This document shows, piece after piece, positions 20,191-29,462 of a stretch of 64,000 bases of DNA (position 1 is its first letter; every line of letters begins with the position of its first letter). This DNA comes from Rhynchopus sp. YZ270_cl-10 (Eukaryota > Euglenozoa > Diplonemea > Diplonemida > Diplonemidae): positions 1,550,001 to 1,614,000 of the forward strand of contig OZ037837.1 in assembly GCA_964035575.1 (NCBI GenBank), in the 5' to 3' direction. The notes below the pieces were generated by a model. That model saw only the letters and a program-made list of their open reading frames with translations, ran no database searches and was not told the DNA's origin. The translations under genes were made by a program, and so were the position numbers.

Positions 20191-20370
20191 GTCAAAAAGC
20201 TTTCCTAGTTTCGAGTGCGAAAACGTTTCTCCATGTATTGCACAGGGAACAACATGACAAACAGGTGCAGGGTGGTTCCGTGCATATCATAGAACCTGGC
20301 ACCTTGTGTGTCTCCCAAAAACCAAAAAGCGTTGTGTGTGAAGTTTTGAAAGAAGGGAAAATAAAATAGG
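20191..20370 (+). repeat. Dispersed repeat B, copy 2
   Basis: Starts near TCAAAAAGCTTTCCTAGTTT and ends GGGAAAATAAAATAGG. It lacks the A half, as expected of a 5'-truncated copy. Confidence 0.7.
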
Positions 20371-20572
20371 AAGATTAATGAGGGCAGCCCTTACAGCGTG
20401 CCGAAGTGCCAGAGGTGTGAGTGACGGTCACACTTGGTTGTGGGGTTTATTACTGTTTATTTTACCTGAAGGATGAGGATGGATGCGATTATCAAATACT
20501 TTGCGGGGGGTAATTATTATAACGTCTGAGACTTTTTAGAGTCGGTTTTGCACTATCAACTTTTGTTTTTTA

Positions 20573-20841
20573 CCGACCCTCCCCCGTGAAATTGTCCCCC
20601 CCTCCGACCCCCTTGAAATTGTCCCCCCTGGGGGAAAAAGTGAGGGGGGGACAATATCACGTACGGCAAAAAGGGGGGACAATTTCTCGTACTGTAGGGG
20701 GGTGGCCGTTTTGGTGTGAAGAAGGGAGAGCAAAGGTTGTCCCCGCGACTCCCTTGAAATTGTCCCCCCCTGCCTTGAAATTGTCCGTCGGGGCAAAATA
20801 CCGGTTTTTTTGGGGGGGGCAATTTCACGGGGGAGGGTCGG
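20573..20841. mobile_element. MITE, 269 bp, TA target site
   Basis: Ends are CCGACCCTCCCCCGTGAAAT and its reverse complement; the inverted repeat is perfect for 22 bp and continues as C/G runs. It is flanked by TA at 20571-20572 and 20842-20843. The interior carries several copies of TTGAAATTGTCCCCCC in both directions. TA duplication suggests mobilisation by a Tc1/mariner-type transposase. No coding capacity. Confidence 0.85.
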
Positions 20842-21139
20842 TATTCGGACAAAATACTTTGCACATAACGTGGGTAGCGCACCAACTAAACAAAAGACGA
20901 AAGCCTTTAGAAGAGTTTTTTTATCCTTTCCGGATCAACAAACAACAAACAACGAATAAATAAAGAAGGGGGTATTTCATTATTTCCCCCCCCCCCTTCC
21001 CCTGGTGTACACTCACCTTCCAACATTTCTACACGACCACATGCACTCACCCCCCCGCCCGCCACCAATTTTCACCACAACTCCCCCTGAGTAGTACCCC
21101 CCTCCCAAACACCCCCACAGCCCACACCACACACCTACC

Positions 21140-22162
21140 ATGTTGCAACCCTTCCTTCTCGCCTTCATAGGCACGACCGCTGCATACAATGTGACGCTGT
21201 ACGACATGAGCAGCGAGCCCGTCATCAGCATCGCCAACACCAAGGGCAACGGCTACTCCCCCTGCACCTATACATTCAATCCTTCCTACGTCGCTGCCGC
21301 CGAAGGTGTCGAGGAGGGTGTGCTGCTCCGCACCGCCAAATGCCCTGACGCTTGGGGAGGCGAAACCGACCACATCATGTGGGCACCGTGCGACCGCCTC
21401 ACAGGAAAATGCAAGGATCTTATCAACGACATTGTCGTGCCTGAGGCCAGCCAAGACCCACGCATCGTTTATGACAACAAAACGAAGACCTACTATAATT
21501 TCTATTGGGCGAACAACGTGAACACAACGGGACACAGCACTGTGGAGTATGCGGTCAACACTGCGGGGCGGCCCTACGACAAAGACGCATGGGTGGTCAA
21601 GAAAACACTGCCGTGGATTAGGAATGGGTGTACCATCCTGAGGGACACACCACCACATTATGTAGTGTACGGCGAGGCTCCTGCTCTGTCTGGCGTCGGT
21701 CTTGCCACCACCTATGACATGGAAACGTTCACCACTATCAACGAAACTCTCTTCGTCGTCGATGAATCGCAAGGCGAAGTGGTAATCGAAGCAGGGTCAC
21801 CTCCAATCCGATTGGCATCTGGGGACTACTTTCATTTGTATGCTGCAGGTACAACAGGTTGGGTGGCAAATGGAAACTACACCAGTGGGTACGTCATTCT
21901 GGATGGAGCAGATCCCAACGTCATTGTCCAAAAGTCGACCGAACATCTGCTCATCTCGCAGTACCCATACCAGAACGGTCTGGACCCAACCTCGCCGTAC
22001 CCTGTGCAGCGCAAGAGAACGCTGTTTGCGTGCACAGCAACGCTTCTCCCGCAAGGCTGGGGGCCGGATAGTGCGGAATACGTGAGGGTGTGGTTCGGTG
22101 CGGCCGATGCTTCTGTGGGTACAGCAGTCATCCGGATCGAGCAAAAAACGGGGAAATTTTGA
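21140..22162 (+). CDS. Secreted glycoside hydrolase/phosphorylase-like protein (GH130-type)
   Basis: A 340-residue protein with a signal peptide (MLQPFLLAFIGTTAA) and many NxT/S sites, so probably secreted or luminal. Motifs of the five-bladed GH130/GH43-like propeller are visible: QDPRIVYDNKTKTYYNFYW near 105-123 (D106 fits the conserved Asp-Pro-Arg), GSPPIRLASGDYFHLYAAGT near 220, and VWFGAADASVGTAVIRI near the end, the usual GH130 last-blade signature. GH130 members cleave or phosphorolyse beta-mannosides. Specificity cannot be read here, and without the phosphate-binding residues confirmed, hydrolase and phosphorylase remain open. No duplicate in the window. Confidence 0.72.
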   Translation: MLQPFLLAFIGTTAAYNVTLYDMSSEPVISIANTKGNGYSPCTYTFNPSYVAAAEGVEEGVLLRTAKCPDAWGGETDHIMWAPCDRLTGKCKDLINDIVVPEASQDPRIVYDNKTKTYYNFYWANNVNTTGHSTVEYAVNTAGRPYDKDAWVVKKTLPWIRNGCTILRDTPPHYVVYGEAPALSGVGLATTYDMETFTTINETLFVVDESQGEVVIEAGSPPIRLASGDYFHLYAAGTTGWVANGNYTSGYVILDGADPNVIVQKSTEHLLISQYPYQNGLDPTSPYPVQRKRTLFACTATLLPQGWGPDSAEYVRVWFGAADASVGTAVIRIEQKTGKF

Positions 22163-24056
22163 TTGAAAATTGTGTGTTTTTTTGTAATGTGTGCAAAGTG
22201 TTACTGAGTGTGGGGATGCGTTCAAGAATTAAACTCTTCCCCCCAAACCCCCTGTTTTTCTTGCTTACTTGTGTGCTACAGACAAACATGACAACGCTAA
22301 CCACGACTGCCACGGCAGAGCGGGGTCCCAAACGGTTCACTGGGGGGGATCCACATAGATACAGAAAACAAAAAATACGAAAGCAAGGAAGAAAACCAGT
22401 AAAAAAAAAAAAAAAAAAAAAAAAAACCCCTGTTTTCTTTATTCAAACGTCAAGTGGATAATAATTTTAAACCGGATTCGTCTTTTTGTTTAGTTTTCTG
22501 AGTGGTGCGCTCTATGGTTGGCTGATGACTACGTTTGCAGCGAAAAAAAAAAATATATAGTGGAGCTCATCTTCGGGTGTCTGCGCTAATACAAAAACCA
22601 AGTTTTCAAAAATAAATCTGATTTTAATCAAGCAGAGAATTTGTAGTGAGCCCCGTTTTCACTTTGCGGCGTCTTCTTTTCCTGCATGCAGTATTTTATG
22701 TGTGCGCGGAAGACTATCTGCTTTGACATCAACTAAACAAAAAGACGAACGTAGTTTTATTATTATTTAGGATACACTGTTACGAGAGGGTTGTTGTATT
22801 TTAGGCCAAGATATTGTTGTGGCTGCAAAGTGATTGACTGCGTACCACACGTTGTGAGTGATATGGGGGGGTGAGGAAGATTTTAACGGACTCCAACCCT
22901 CCCCGATTTGGTTGCAATTATTATCATGCTTTCTGTTCGTCTGAAAGTTTTTTGAATCAATTTTTCTTGAACAAGATAAAACAAAAAGCTTGCGTTTCTT
23001 TTATCGAACAGATTTTATTCTCCGCCCCGTACCCAAAACATAAACACCACTGTGAATCAGAAAAAATATTTTCCCTTTTCTTTTTTCTTCCACACACGCT
23101 TGTTTTTGTGCTTCGTCATTTTTTATTAAAAAAGCTTTCCCTTGTTTCGAGTGCGAAACGTTTCTCCATGTATTGCACGGGAAACAACATGACAAACAGG
23201 TGCAGGGTGGTTCCGTGCTTACCATAGAACCTGGCACCTTGTGTGTCTCCCAAAAACCAAAAAAGCGTTGTGTGTGAAGTTTTGAAGGAAGGAAAAATAA
23301 AATCTTCTTTTTGCTTTTCTGGAACATCTGAGGTTTTTAATCTCTATTTTCTTTGGAGTAGTGGGGCTGAAGTAGCACGACGAGTAATAGTAGTGCAACA
23401 TACCCACATGCTCCTTGCGACTTCGGGTTCCACACTGTGACCCGGCAAGGGGGACAGTTTCCCTTTTTCTCTTGGGGGCACAGCCTCCCAAGGTCTGGCA
23501 GAGCCTCGTGACTCTGGACAAAAATGGGGCGAGTTCCCTTTTTCTCTCTATTTTTGTTTGTTTCTTCTTTGTGACTGCACCTAGTAAGACTCGTCCGCGT
23601 GTGTACAAAATTCTAATATGTGTATGCCATTTTCCACGTAGCCGGTGGGTCTTCAAAGGTGGCTGTCATCTTACCAACGTTACCCTTCCCTAATTGACCC
23701 CTCCCCCCCCTTTTTGTTTGACAATAGTGGACTAAAGTTCATAAATATTTTCCGATTTTGGTTTTTGTGAACAAGATAAAACAAATACGCTTGCGTTTCT
23801 TTTATCAAACACATTTTTATTCTCCCCCCACACCCAAAGCGGCAACACTTTTGTTCTAGAAAATAAATATCTTCCCTTTCTTTCTCTTCCGCACGCGCTG
23901 GTTTTTGTGTGGAAACCTTTCTTATTCTCCATCTCGCCAAGCTCCCCAACCCCTCTCGCAGTGTTGCTAACATCGAGTCAGCCATGTGCACTCTTTGTGT
24001 CAGTCACTACGCTTTCTTGACACCAAAACACTTGCACAGAACAGAGACACAAAATC
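22163..24056. other. Intergenic region with repeats A, B and D
   Basis: No gene seen. Repeat D at 22203-22262 (GGGGATGCGTTCAAGAATTA) recurs at 42935-43018. A 25-base poly-A run lies near 22401-22426. The flank motif occurs at 22770, a full A+B repeat at 22969-23310 and a diverged A copy at 23769-23920. An acceptor-like CCCCTCTCGCAG lies near 23950, about 95 bases before the next gene. Confidence 0.6.
22969..23310 (+). repeat. Dispersed repeat A+B, full unit
   Basis: The only place where A (from GAACAAGATAAAACAAAAAG) and B (to GGAAAAATAAAA) are joined without a gap. It therefore defines the unit as about 340 bp. Confidence 0.75.
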
Positions 24057-25139
24057 ATGGAAATATGTGTGGAGAGCTTTGACGGAGAGAAGTACACAGT
24101 CGAGGTGGGTGTGGATGATACAACTGCGGACATACGGCGGAAGGTGGCGTCTGCAGCAGAGTTGTGCGAAGACGGCTTTGACATAAGCTTTGGCGGGAAG
24201 GTGATGGCCGAAGGAGACGACACGACGCAGCTGAGTGCTGGGGACACGATTGTTCTGACGAAGACGCTGTCGCAGAAGGACGACGCCATTGCAGCTCTTC
24301 GTGACTTGGGTGAGACCAACCTGACGACAGAACGGTTCGAAGGTCTGGAAGATCCCAAGCTGATTCATTTGTTTCTACAGGCAGAAGTTGTTACTGAGAT
24401 ACCGAACACATTCTTGCAAGGGAGTACGTTTGAAGAACTTGATCTCAGTGGTGTGTCGGGTGTCACTGCAATAGGCGCCAACGTCCTCTCCCACTGCAGG
24501 TCACTGCACACAGCTGATTTATCTGGGTGGAACAATGTGACGCACATCTCCCACTACGTCCTCGAGGGCGGTGAAATGACTGCCTTAACCAGTGTTGACT
24601 TGTCGGGGTGGAGCAATGTGACGCACATAGGGTACTGCTTCCTGCAAAAGTGCGTCAAATTGAGGAAACTTGACTTCTCTGGGTGGAACAATGTGACGCA
24701 TATTAAGGACTACTTCTTGTCTGGCTGCACCGCGGTATCCACACTTGACTTGTCTGAGTGGAGGAATGTGATACAGATCGACAGGTACTTCCTGAGTTAC
24801 TGCAGCGCATTGACCACACTAGACTTATCTGGGTGGAGGAATGTGACGCATATTGATAAGTGCTTCATGCGGGCCTGCACCGCGTTGACCACAGTTGACT
24901 TATCTGGGTGGGGCAGGCTGACGCAGATAGAGGAAGGCTTCCTCTCAGGATGCATTGCATTGAGAAGGCTTGACGTGTCTGGGTGGAGGAGTGTGACGAT
25001 GATCGGGCCAGGCTTCCTCGAAGGATGCAACATGCATCCAAGAAGCATCAACATCACCGGATCGAGCAGTGTTGTGTCAGACTGTGTGCATGGACGTAAC
25101 ATCATGGACAATACCAAGTGTCAATGTGTGTGCACGTGA
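24057..25139 (+). CDS. Ubl-LRR protein, array copy L1
   Basis: A 360-residue intact protein. Residues 1-72 form a ubiquitin-like domain (MEICVESFDGEKYTVEVGVD, then DDTTADIRRKVASAAEL and AGDTIVLTKTL) with no C-terminal GG. A linker (KDDAIAALRDLGETNLTTERF ... DPKLIHLFLQAEVVTEIP) matches that of the TRIM-like proteins. About nine 25-residue BspA-type LRRs follow, of the form LTTVDLSGWSNVTHIGxxFLxxC, then a conserved C-terminal cap SINITGSSSVVSDCVHG and a CQCVCT end. No signal peptide or membrane helix, so probably cytosolic. Start context TCATGGA is conserved through the array; AGAACAGAGACACAAAATC precedes it. Ligand unknown. Confidence 0.9.
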   Translation: MEICVESFDGEKYTVEVGVDDTTADIRRKVASAAELCEDGFDISFGGKVMAEGDDTTQLSAGDTIVLTKTLSQKDDAIAALRDLGETNLTTERFEGLEDPKLIHLFLQAEVVTEIPNTFLQGSTFEELDLSGVSGVTAIGANVLSHCRSLHTADLSGWNNVTHISHYVLEGGEMTALTSVDLSGWSNVTHIGYCFLQKCVKLRKLDFSGWNNVTHIKDYFLSGCTAVSTLDLSEWRNVIQIDRYFLSYCSALTTLDLSGWRNVTHIDKCFMRACTALTTVDLSGWGRLTQIEEGFLSGCIALRRLDVSGWRSVTMIGPGFLEGCNMHPRSINITGSSSVVSDCVHGRNIMDNTKCQCVCT

Positions 25140-25652
25140 GGACGTGCATCTTTCGAGAGGCTCGCTACTCGTTAGCCTGTTCAAACAACCACTTTTTGAT
25201 TTTGCAGTACGTTCCAAAAGGAAGCGCACCATTTTCTGCATGTTTTTTTTTTTTTGATGTAGTTGTTTCCCAGTGACTTAAAGGGGGGTGGGGGATAAAA
25301 CAATTATCCCCCGTTTTTTCTCCCCCATTTTATTTTATTTTTAGTAAACACGTAGTATTTGACAAAATGCTCGAGACCCTCGTGAAAAGTCGCGCGTTCG
25401 GCGTATCCACCTCCCCGCTTGCTTTCCCCCTCTGTGGAAGCGAACAACAAACAACCAAAATTTTTCCTCTTCCCGTTTTTATCCTTTGAGCAACAAGCAA
25501 AGAGTAACGAGTCTCTCGAGCATTTTATCCCCCACTACAGTTATCCCCCACTTCCCACACCGCGTTTTTGGTGTGGATTTTCCTTGGGGATGGGGATATT
25601 CAGATGGGAAAAAAGAGAGATTTTTTTTTTTATCCCCCACTACAACTATCCC

Positions 25653-26446
25653 CAGGGGTCCTAAGAGTGGTAACTTTTACCACTTCTGAGGTGACCTTTT
25701 TTATTTTTTTTGAAATCCGAAGGTCACTTCGAAGTGACCTTCGAAAAGTGCCCTAAAAAGTGACCTTCCCTTTTTATTTTTGAAATCCGGTGTCACGAAG
25801 TGACCTCGGATGCTTAACATACACCGGGAACACGTTGGAGGGTACGGTATTTTTTTTCTTTTTTGCCAAGATCAGTGGTCTGCAGTGCTGCAGGTTGCCA
25901 CAATGTACAATTTTCAGCGCAATTTTTTTTGGCAAAGTTGCGTACCGTGGCTTCGCCAGAAACTTTCGTTTTGGCAAAATACGTAAGTAAAATTTGCGGA
26001 AACTGACGATAATTACCAACGACAGTGCCATTTTATGGCAAATTTTTTAGAAATGTTGCGTACCGTGGCTTCGCCAGGAACTTTTGGGTGACATGACCGC
26101 CGTTTCTTTTATAAATGTACTCATGTTACTGATAAGAAGGCTGACACCCACTCAACATCGGCCAAAACATCTGCCTATGGCTGTGTTGTGTTGTTCGTGG
26201 TAGCATAATGGTGGCACCAGACTGCGAGACCGCGAAATTGCCTCAAAAAAAATCGTCTCTAGTGCCCTGTCCCTATTATACGGCGATAACCAACGTCCAG
26301 TGTATGTCCGAGGAATTTGCACCTTTTCAACTTCACTTTTGTTGTTCCTCTGAGGGGGAAAGGTTTTTTTTTTCCTCCCCAAAAAACGAGAAGTGACCTT
26401 GAAGTTACCATTTTTATTTTTTTTGAGAACAGCGTTAGGACCCCTG
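25653..26446. mobile_element. hAT-type non-autonomous element nested in the TA element, 794 bp
   Basis: Ends CAGGGGTCCTAA and TTAGGACCCCTG are perfect 12-bp inverted repeats. The 8-bp target duplication ACTATCCC lies at 25645-25652 and 26447-26454. An 8-bp duplication with CAGGG ends is the hallmark of the hAT superfamily. The interior holds a direct repeat (TGCGTACCGTGGCTTCGCCA near 25939 and 26056) and a palindromic AAGTGACCTTCGAA-type stretch, but no transposase. Confidence 0.88.
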
Positions 26447-26572
26447 ACTATCCCCCATTTTTTGAGAAGAAACAACTGGCGATATTTTTTATTTTATCCC
26501 CGCTTGAGACCATGAATTTCACGCCCCTTCACAAAATCGTGAAGGAGGTGCGTGAATTTATTTTCCGGTATT

Positions 26573-26642
26573 TCACGCTCAAAAAATAAATTCACGCTCA
26601 GAAAAATAAATTCACGCTCAGAAAAATAAATTCACGCTCAGA
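26573..26642 (+). repeat. Short tandem repeat, about 21-bp unit, 3-4 copies
   Basis: Repeats of TTCACGCTCAGAAAAATAAA inside the TA element. TTTCACGC sequences also occur in the arms of the hairpin at 27107-27280. Confidence 0.8.
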
Positions 26643-26832
26643 AAATCGTAGAACTGAACTCTCGAAAATTTTTTTGGAGGCCTTTGGAGGCCCAATTTTG
26701 CAATTAAAGCCAGAAAAGAGGCATTTTGAGCCATTCTAGGGGTCTCAAACGCATTTTTCAGTTAATTTTCTGTAGCACACAAACCAAGGATACACACCGT
26801 TTTTTTTTCCCAATATTCTTCCAAAATCCCAA

Positions 26833-26994
26833 ATGACACCTCAAAAACGTACGAGGGCACCTGTGGAGAGTGAGTCCGACACGAACACAAGTGACTCATC
26901 GTCATCGTCTTCCTCATCTTCATCAGAAGTACAGCCGCTTAAGCGCCACAAACCCGCTGCACCAGTTCTGGCTCAAGGCGCTGTCCAGCGCTAA
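26833..26994 (+). CDS. Small serine-rich basic/acidic ORF in the TA element
   Basis: A 53-residue frame: MTPQKRTRAPVESESD, a run of ten serines in mixed codons, then EVQPLKRHKPAAPVLAQG. Basic clusters around a Ser/Glu-rich stretch resemble the disordered N-terminus of a nuclear protein, and base use differs from the A/T-rich surroundings. It may be the surviving 5' end of a transposase gene whose catalytic part was deleted. No homology can be claimed. Confidence 0.35.
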   Translation: MTPQKRTRAPVESESDTNTSDSSSSSSSSSSEVQPLKRHKPAAPVLAQGAVQR

Positions 26995-27106
26995 GAGTTC
27001 CACATAAAAAAACTGAATCAAAAATCATCATAAAAATAACCATCCCACCCTCTTCTCTTTGTACGTGAAAACGGGTTGTGAAATTCATGGTCTCATTTGG
27101 AGATAA

Positions 27107-27280
27107 AATAATATATTTTCGTGAATTTATACCAGTATTTCACTTACAGGTGGAAACAGCCCTCGGGGAAGCATTTTTCCCCTCGGGCTTCGCCCTCGGG
27201 AAAAAATGCTTCCCCTCGGGCTGTTTCCACCTGTGCGTGAAATACTGGAAAATAAATTCACGATAATAATATATATTATC
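27107..27280. repeat. Long hairpin in the TA element
   Basis: Arms of about 80 bases meet at GGGCTTCGCCC near 27190. The inner 40 bp (ACAGGTGGAAACAGCCC and its complement) are almost perfect; the outer part (TCGTGAATTTAT ... CCAGTATTTCAC) is imperfect. It could be a fold-back element inserted in the transposon. Confidence 0.8.
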
Positions 27281-27375
27281 CGCCATTCTACAGTTATCCC
27301 CCACTACAATTATCCCTCCCCCCCTTTATCATTGACAGCGCAAACGTCACAACAGCAGGTCTTATGTTTTGTTAA

Positions 27376-27720
27376 GGTACACTATCACGAGAGTGCTTTG
27401 TATTTGTGTTTGTATTTCACGTCAAGTTTGTTTTGCAGTAACTTCTGTAGTAACGATGTGTGGAAGAGATGCCCATTCATCTACCACGTGTTTTTGTTTC
27501 ACTTTTGTGTGTTGTGAGAGAAATGTAAAAGGTTGTTGGAACCTGTTGTCATGATAAAAGCCATGACGCCATTGAGCGACTCATAGGCGCGTCAGTATCG
27601 GTTGTTTGCGCTTCATATCGCAGAGGATAGAGAAACTGAAACGTCATTAAAAATTACAAAACTGATGAGCACTGATCAGAGCAGCCACTCTGCCTCGGTT
27701 CAAATCGGGCACATGTCTGC
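27376..27720 (+). promoter_or_regulatory. Shared 5' flank block of Ubl-LRR genes (L2 copy)
   Basis: Conserved with 31425-31800, 33062-33440, 40840-41206 and partly 41739-41935. It begins with the flank motif and contains TGTAGTAACGATGTG, ATGTAAAAGGTTGTTGGAAC and CATTGAGCGACTCATAGGCG. Most copies stand before a Ubl-LRR gene, so it probably includes the promoter. No TATA-like consensus is claimed. Confidence 0.5.
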
Positions 27721-27876
27721 ACATCTCTTCAGTGAACTGAACACTGGAGAACTATTTTTACAAACAAACCACACACCCCAGCCTTTCTTCTTTGCACCTT
27801 GCCAATCCCCTTCTCCTTGTGTCACTACGCTTTCTTGCCACACCAAAACACTTGCACAGAACAGAGACACAAAACC

Positions 27877-28878
27877 ATGGAAATATGTGTGGAGAGCTTT
27901 GACGGAGAGAAGTACACAGTCGAGGTGGGTGTGGATGATACAACTGCGGACATACGGCGGAAGGTGGCGTCTGCAGCAGAGTTGTGCGAAGACGGATTTG
28001 ACATAAGCTTTGGCGGGAAGGTGATGGCAGAAGGAGACGACACGATGCAGCTGAGTGCTGGGGACACGATTGTTCTGACGAAGACGCTGTCGCAGAAGGA
28101 CGACGCCATTGCAGCTCTTCGTGACGTGGGTGAGACCAACCTGACGACAGAGAGGTTCAAAGGTCTCAAAGATCCCAAGCTGATTCATTTGTTTCTGCGG
28201 GCAGAAGTTGTTACTGAGATACCGAACACATTCTTGCAAGGGAGTACGTTTGAAGAACTTGATCTCAGTGGTGTGTCAGGTGTCACTGCAATAGGCGCCA
28301 ACTTCCTCTGCGAATGCAGGTCATTGCACACAGCTGATTTATCTGGGTGGAGCAATGTGACGCACATCGACAGTAGCTTTCTCGAGGCCTGCAGCACATT
28401 GAAGGCACTTCACTTGACTGGGTGGAGCAATGTCACGCAGGTTGGATCCTCGTTCCTCGGCTGCTGCAGCACATTGACGACGGTTGACTTGTCTAGATGG
28501 AGCAATGTGACGCACATCGACAGGTACTTCCTCGAGGGCTGCAGCGCGTTGACCACACTTGACTTATCTGGGTGGAGGAATGTGACGCATATTGAGTACG
28601 GCTTCTTGTCGGACTGCACCGCGTTGACCACAGTTGACTTATCTGGGTGGGACAGGCTGAAGCGGATTAAGCATGGCTTCCTCTCAGGATGCATTGCATT
28701 GAGAAGGCTTGACTTGTCTGGGTGGAGGAGTGTGACGGAGATCGGGACAGGCTTCCTCGAAGGATGCAGCATACATCCAAGAAGCATCAACATCACCGGA
28801 TCGAGCTGTGTTGTGTCAGACTGTGTGCATGGACGTAACATCATGGACAATACCAAGTGTCACTGTGTGTGCACGTGA
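27877..28878 (+). CDS. Ubl-LRR protein, array copy L2
   Basis: A 333-residue intact paralogue of L1. The first 130 residues differ from L1 only at a few positions (for example DDTMQLS for DDTTQLS, FKGLKDPK for FEGLEDPK). The LRR block has about eight repeats and differs in order and sequence, with HIDSSFLEACSTLKALHLTG not found in L1. The C-terminal cap SINITGSSCVVSDCVHGRN and CHCVCT end are conserved. Confidence 0.9.
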   Translation: MEICVESFDGEKYTVEVGVDDTTADIRRKVASAAELCEDGFDISFGGKVMAEGDDTMQLSAGDTIVLTKTLSQKDDAIAALRDVGETNLTTERFKGLKDPKLIHLFLRAEVVTEIPNTFLQGSTFEELDLSGVSGVTAIGANFLCECRSLHTADLSGWSNVTHIDSSFLEACSTLKALHLTGWSNVTQVGSSFLGCCSTLTTVDLSRWSNVTHIDRYFLEGCSALTTLDLSGWRNVTHIEYGFLSDCTALTTVDLSGWDRLKRIKHGFLSGCIALRRLDLSGWRSVTEIGTGFLEGCSIHPRSINITGSSCVVSDCVHGRNIMDNTKCHCVCT

Positions 28879-29462
28879 GGACGGGCATCTTTCGAGAGGC
28901 TCGCTACTCGTTAGCCTGTTCAAACAACCACTTTTTGATTTTGCAGTACTTTCCAAAAGGAAGTGCACGATTTTCTGCATGATTTTTTTTGGACTTACTT
29001 GTTTTTCTGGTGACTTATCATTGACAGCGCAAACGTCACAACAGCAGGCCTTATGTTTTGTTAAGGTAGGCCAGCACACGCTAGACAACCCAGTGCACTT
29101 GTTGTGCTCCCGAATTCGCCCGAACTGTATTTCGGTGGGTCCAAGTATGTCCCACGAAGCACGAGAGCGAGACGCGGAAAATAATTTATTTTTTCTTTTG
29201 TTTTCTTTCCATTATTTGCCATATCCCGAAGTCAGATTCTATATTCATTTCTCTCTTTTGCTTTCCTTGAGAAGAGCCCTTTGCGTCCCCTCTCTCTGCT
29301 ATCTCTGCTATGTGTCTTTTTCTTCGCAAATTGAGAACTATTTTTTCGAACAAACCACACACCCCAGCCTTTCTTCTTTGCACCTTGCCAATCCCCTTCT
29401 CCTTGTGTCACTACGCTTTCTTGCCACACCAAAACACTTGCACAGAACAGAGACACAAAACC
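28879..29462. other. Spacer L2-L3
   Basis: 28879-29060 is the shared 3' flank (TTTCGAGAGGCTCGCTACTC, TTCCAAAAGGAAGTGCACGA) and holds an empty site of the TA element near 29009-29030. 29170-29462 matches the 5' flank of L6 and L7 (CATATCCCGAAGTCAGATTC) rather than that of L2 and L4. No other gene. Confidence 0.7.

Larger units (their letters stand above)
20066..21139. other. Intergenic region with repeat B and a MITE
   Basis: No gene seen. 20066-20186 is duplicated from the 3' flank of copy 2; repeat B copy 2 follows, then a MITE at 20573-20841. 20920-20970 matches 59755-59795 (ACAAACAACGAATAAATAAA). The end is C-rich with an acceptor-like CCCCCACAG at 21112-21120 before the next gene. Confidence 0.6.
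25281..27326. mobile_element. TA-flanked DNA transposon, 2,046 bp, without transposase
   Basis: The empty site is seen at 29009-29030 and 31371-31390, where GTGACTTATC runs straight into ATTGACAGCGC or GTTGACAGCGC. Here it is split: TA (25279-25280), element, TA (27327-27328). The ends AAGGGGGGTGGGGGATAA and TTATCCCTCCCCCCCTT are imperfect inverted repeats. Subterminal copies of TTATCCCCCACTACA lie near 25530, 25628 and 27296. TA duplication suggests a Tc1/mariner-type family. It carries a nested hAT-type element, a small serine-rich frame, a 21-bp tandem repeat and a long hairpin. No transposase catalytic motif found. Confidence 0.85.
25140..27876. other. Spacer L1-L2 with a large mobile element
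   Basis: The 3' flank of L1 (25140-25280) and the 5' flank of L2 (27327-27876) are both shared by other array copies. Between them lies the 2,046-bp element described separately. The flank motif is at 27376. A 22-bp stretch of the upstream block is missing here relative to the L4 and L5 flanks (near 27600). Confidence 0.75.

Noticed and set aside
27690-27712. tRNA suggested by GGTTCAAATC in the flank blocks
   Set aside because: No acceptor or anticodon stem can be drawn around it; at best a chance B-box match.
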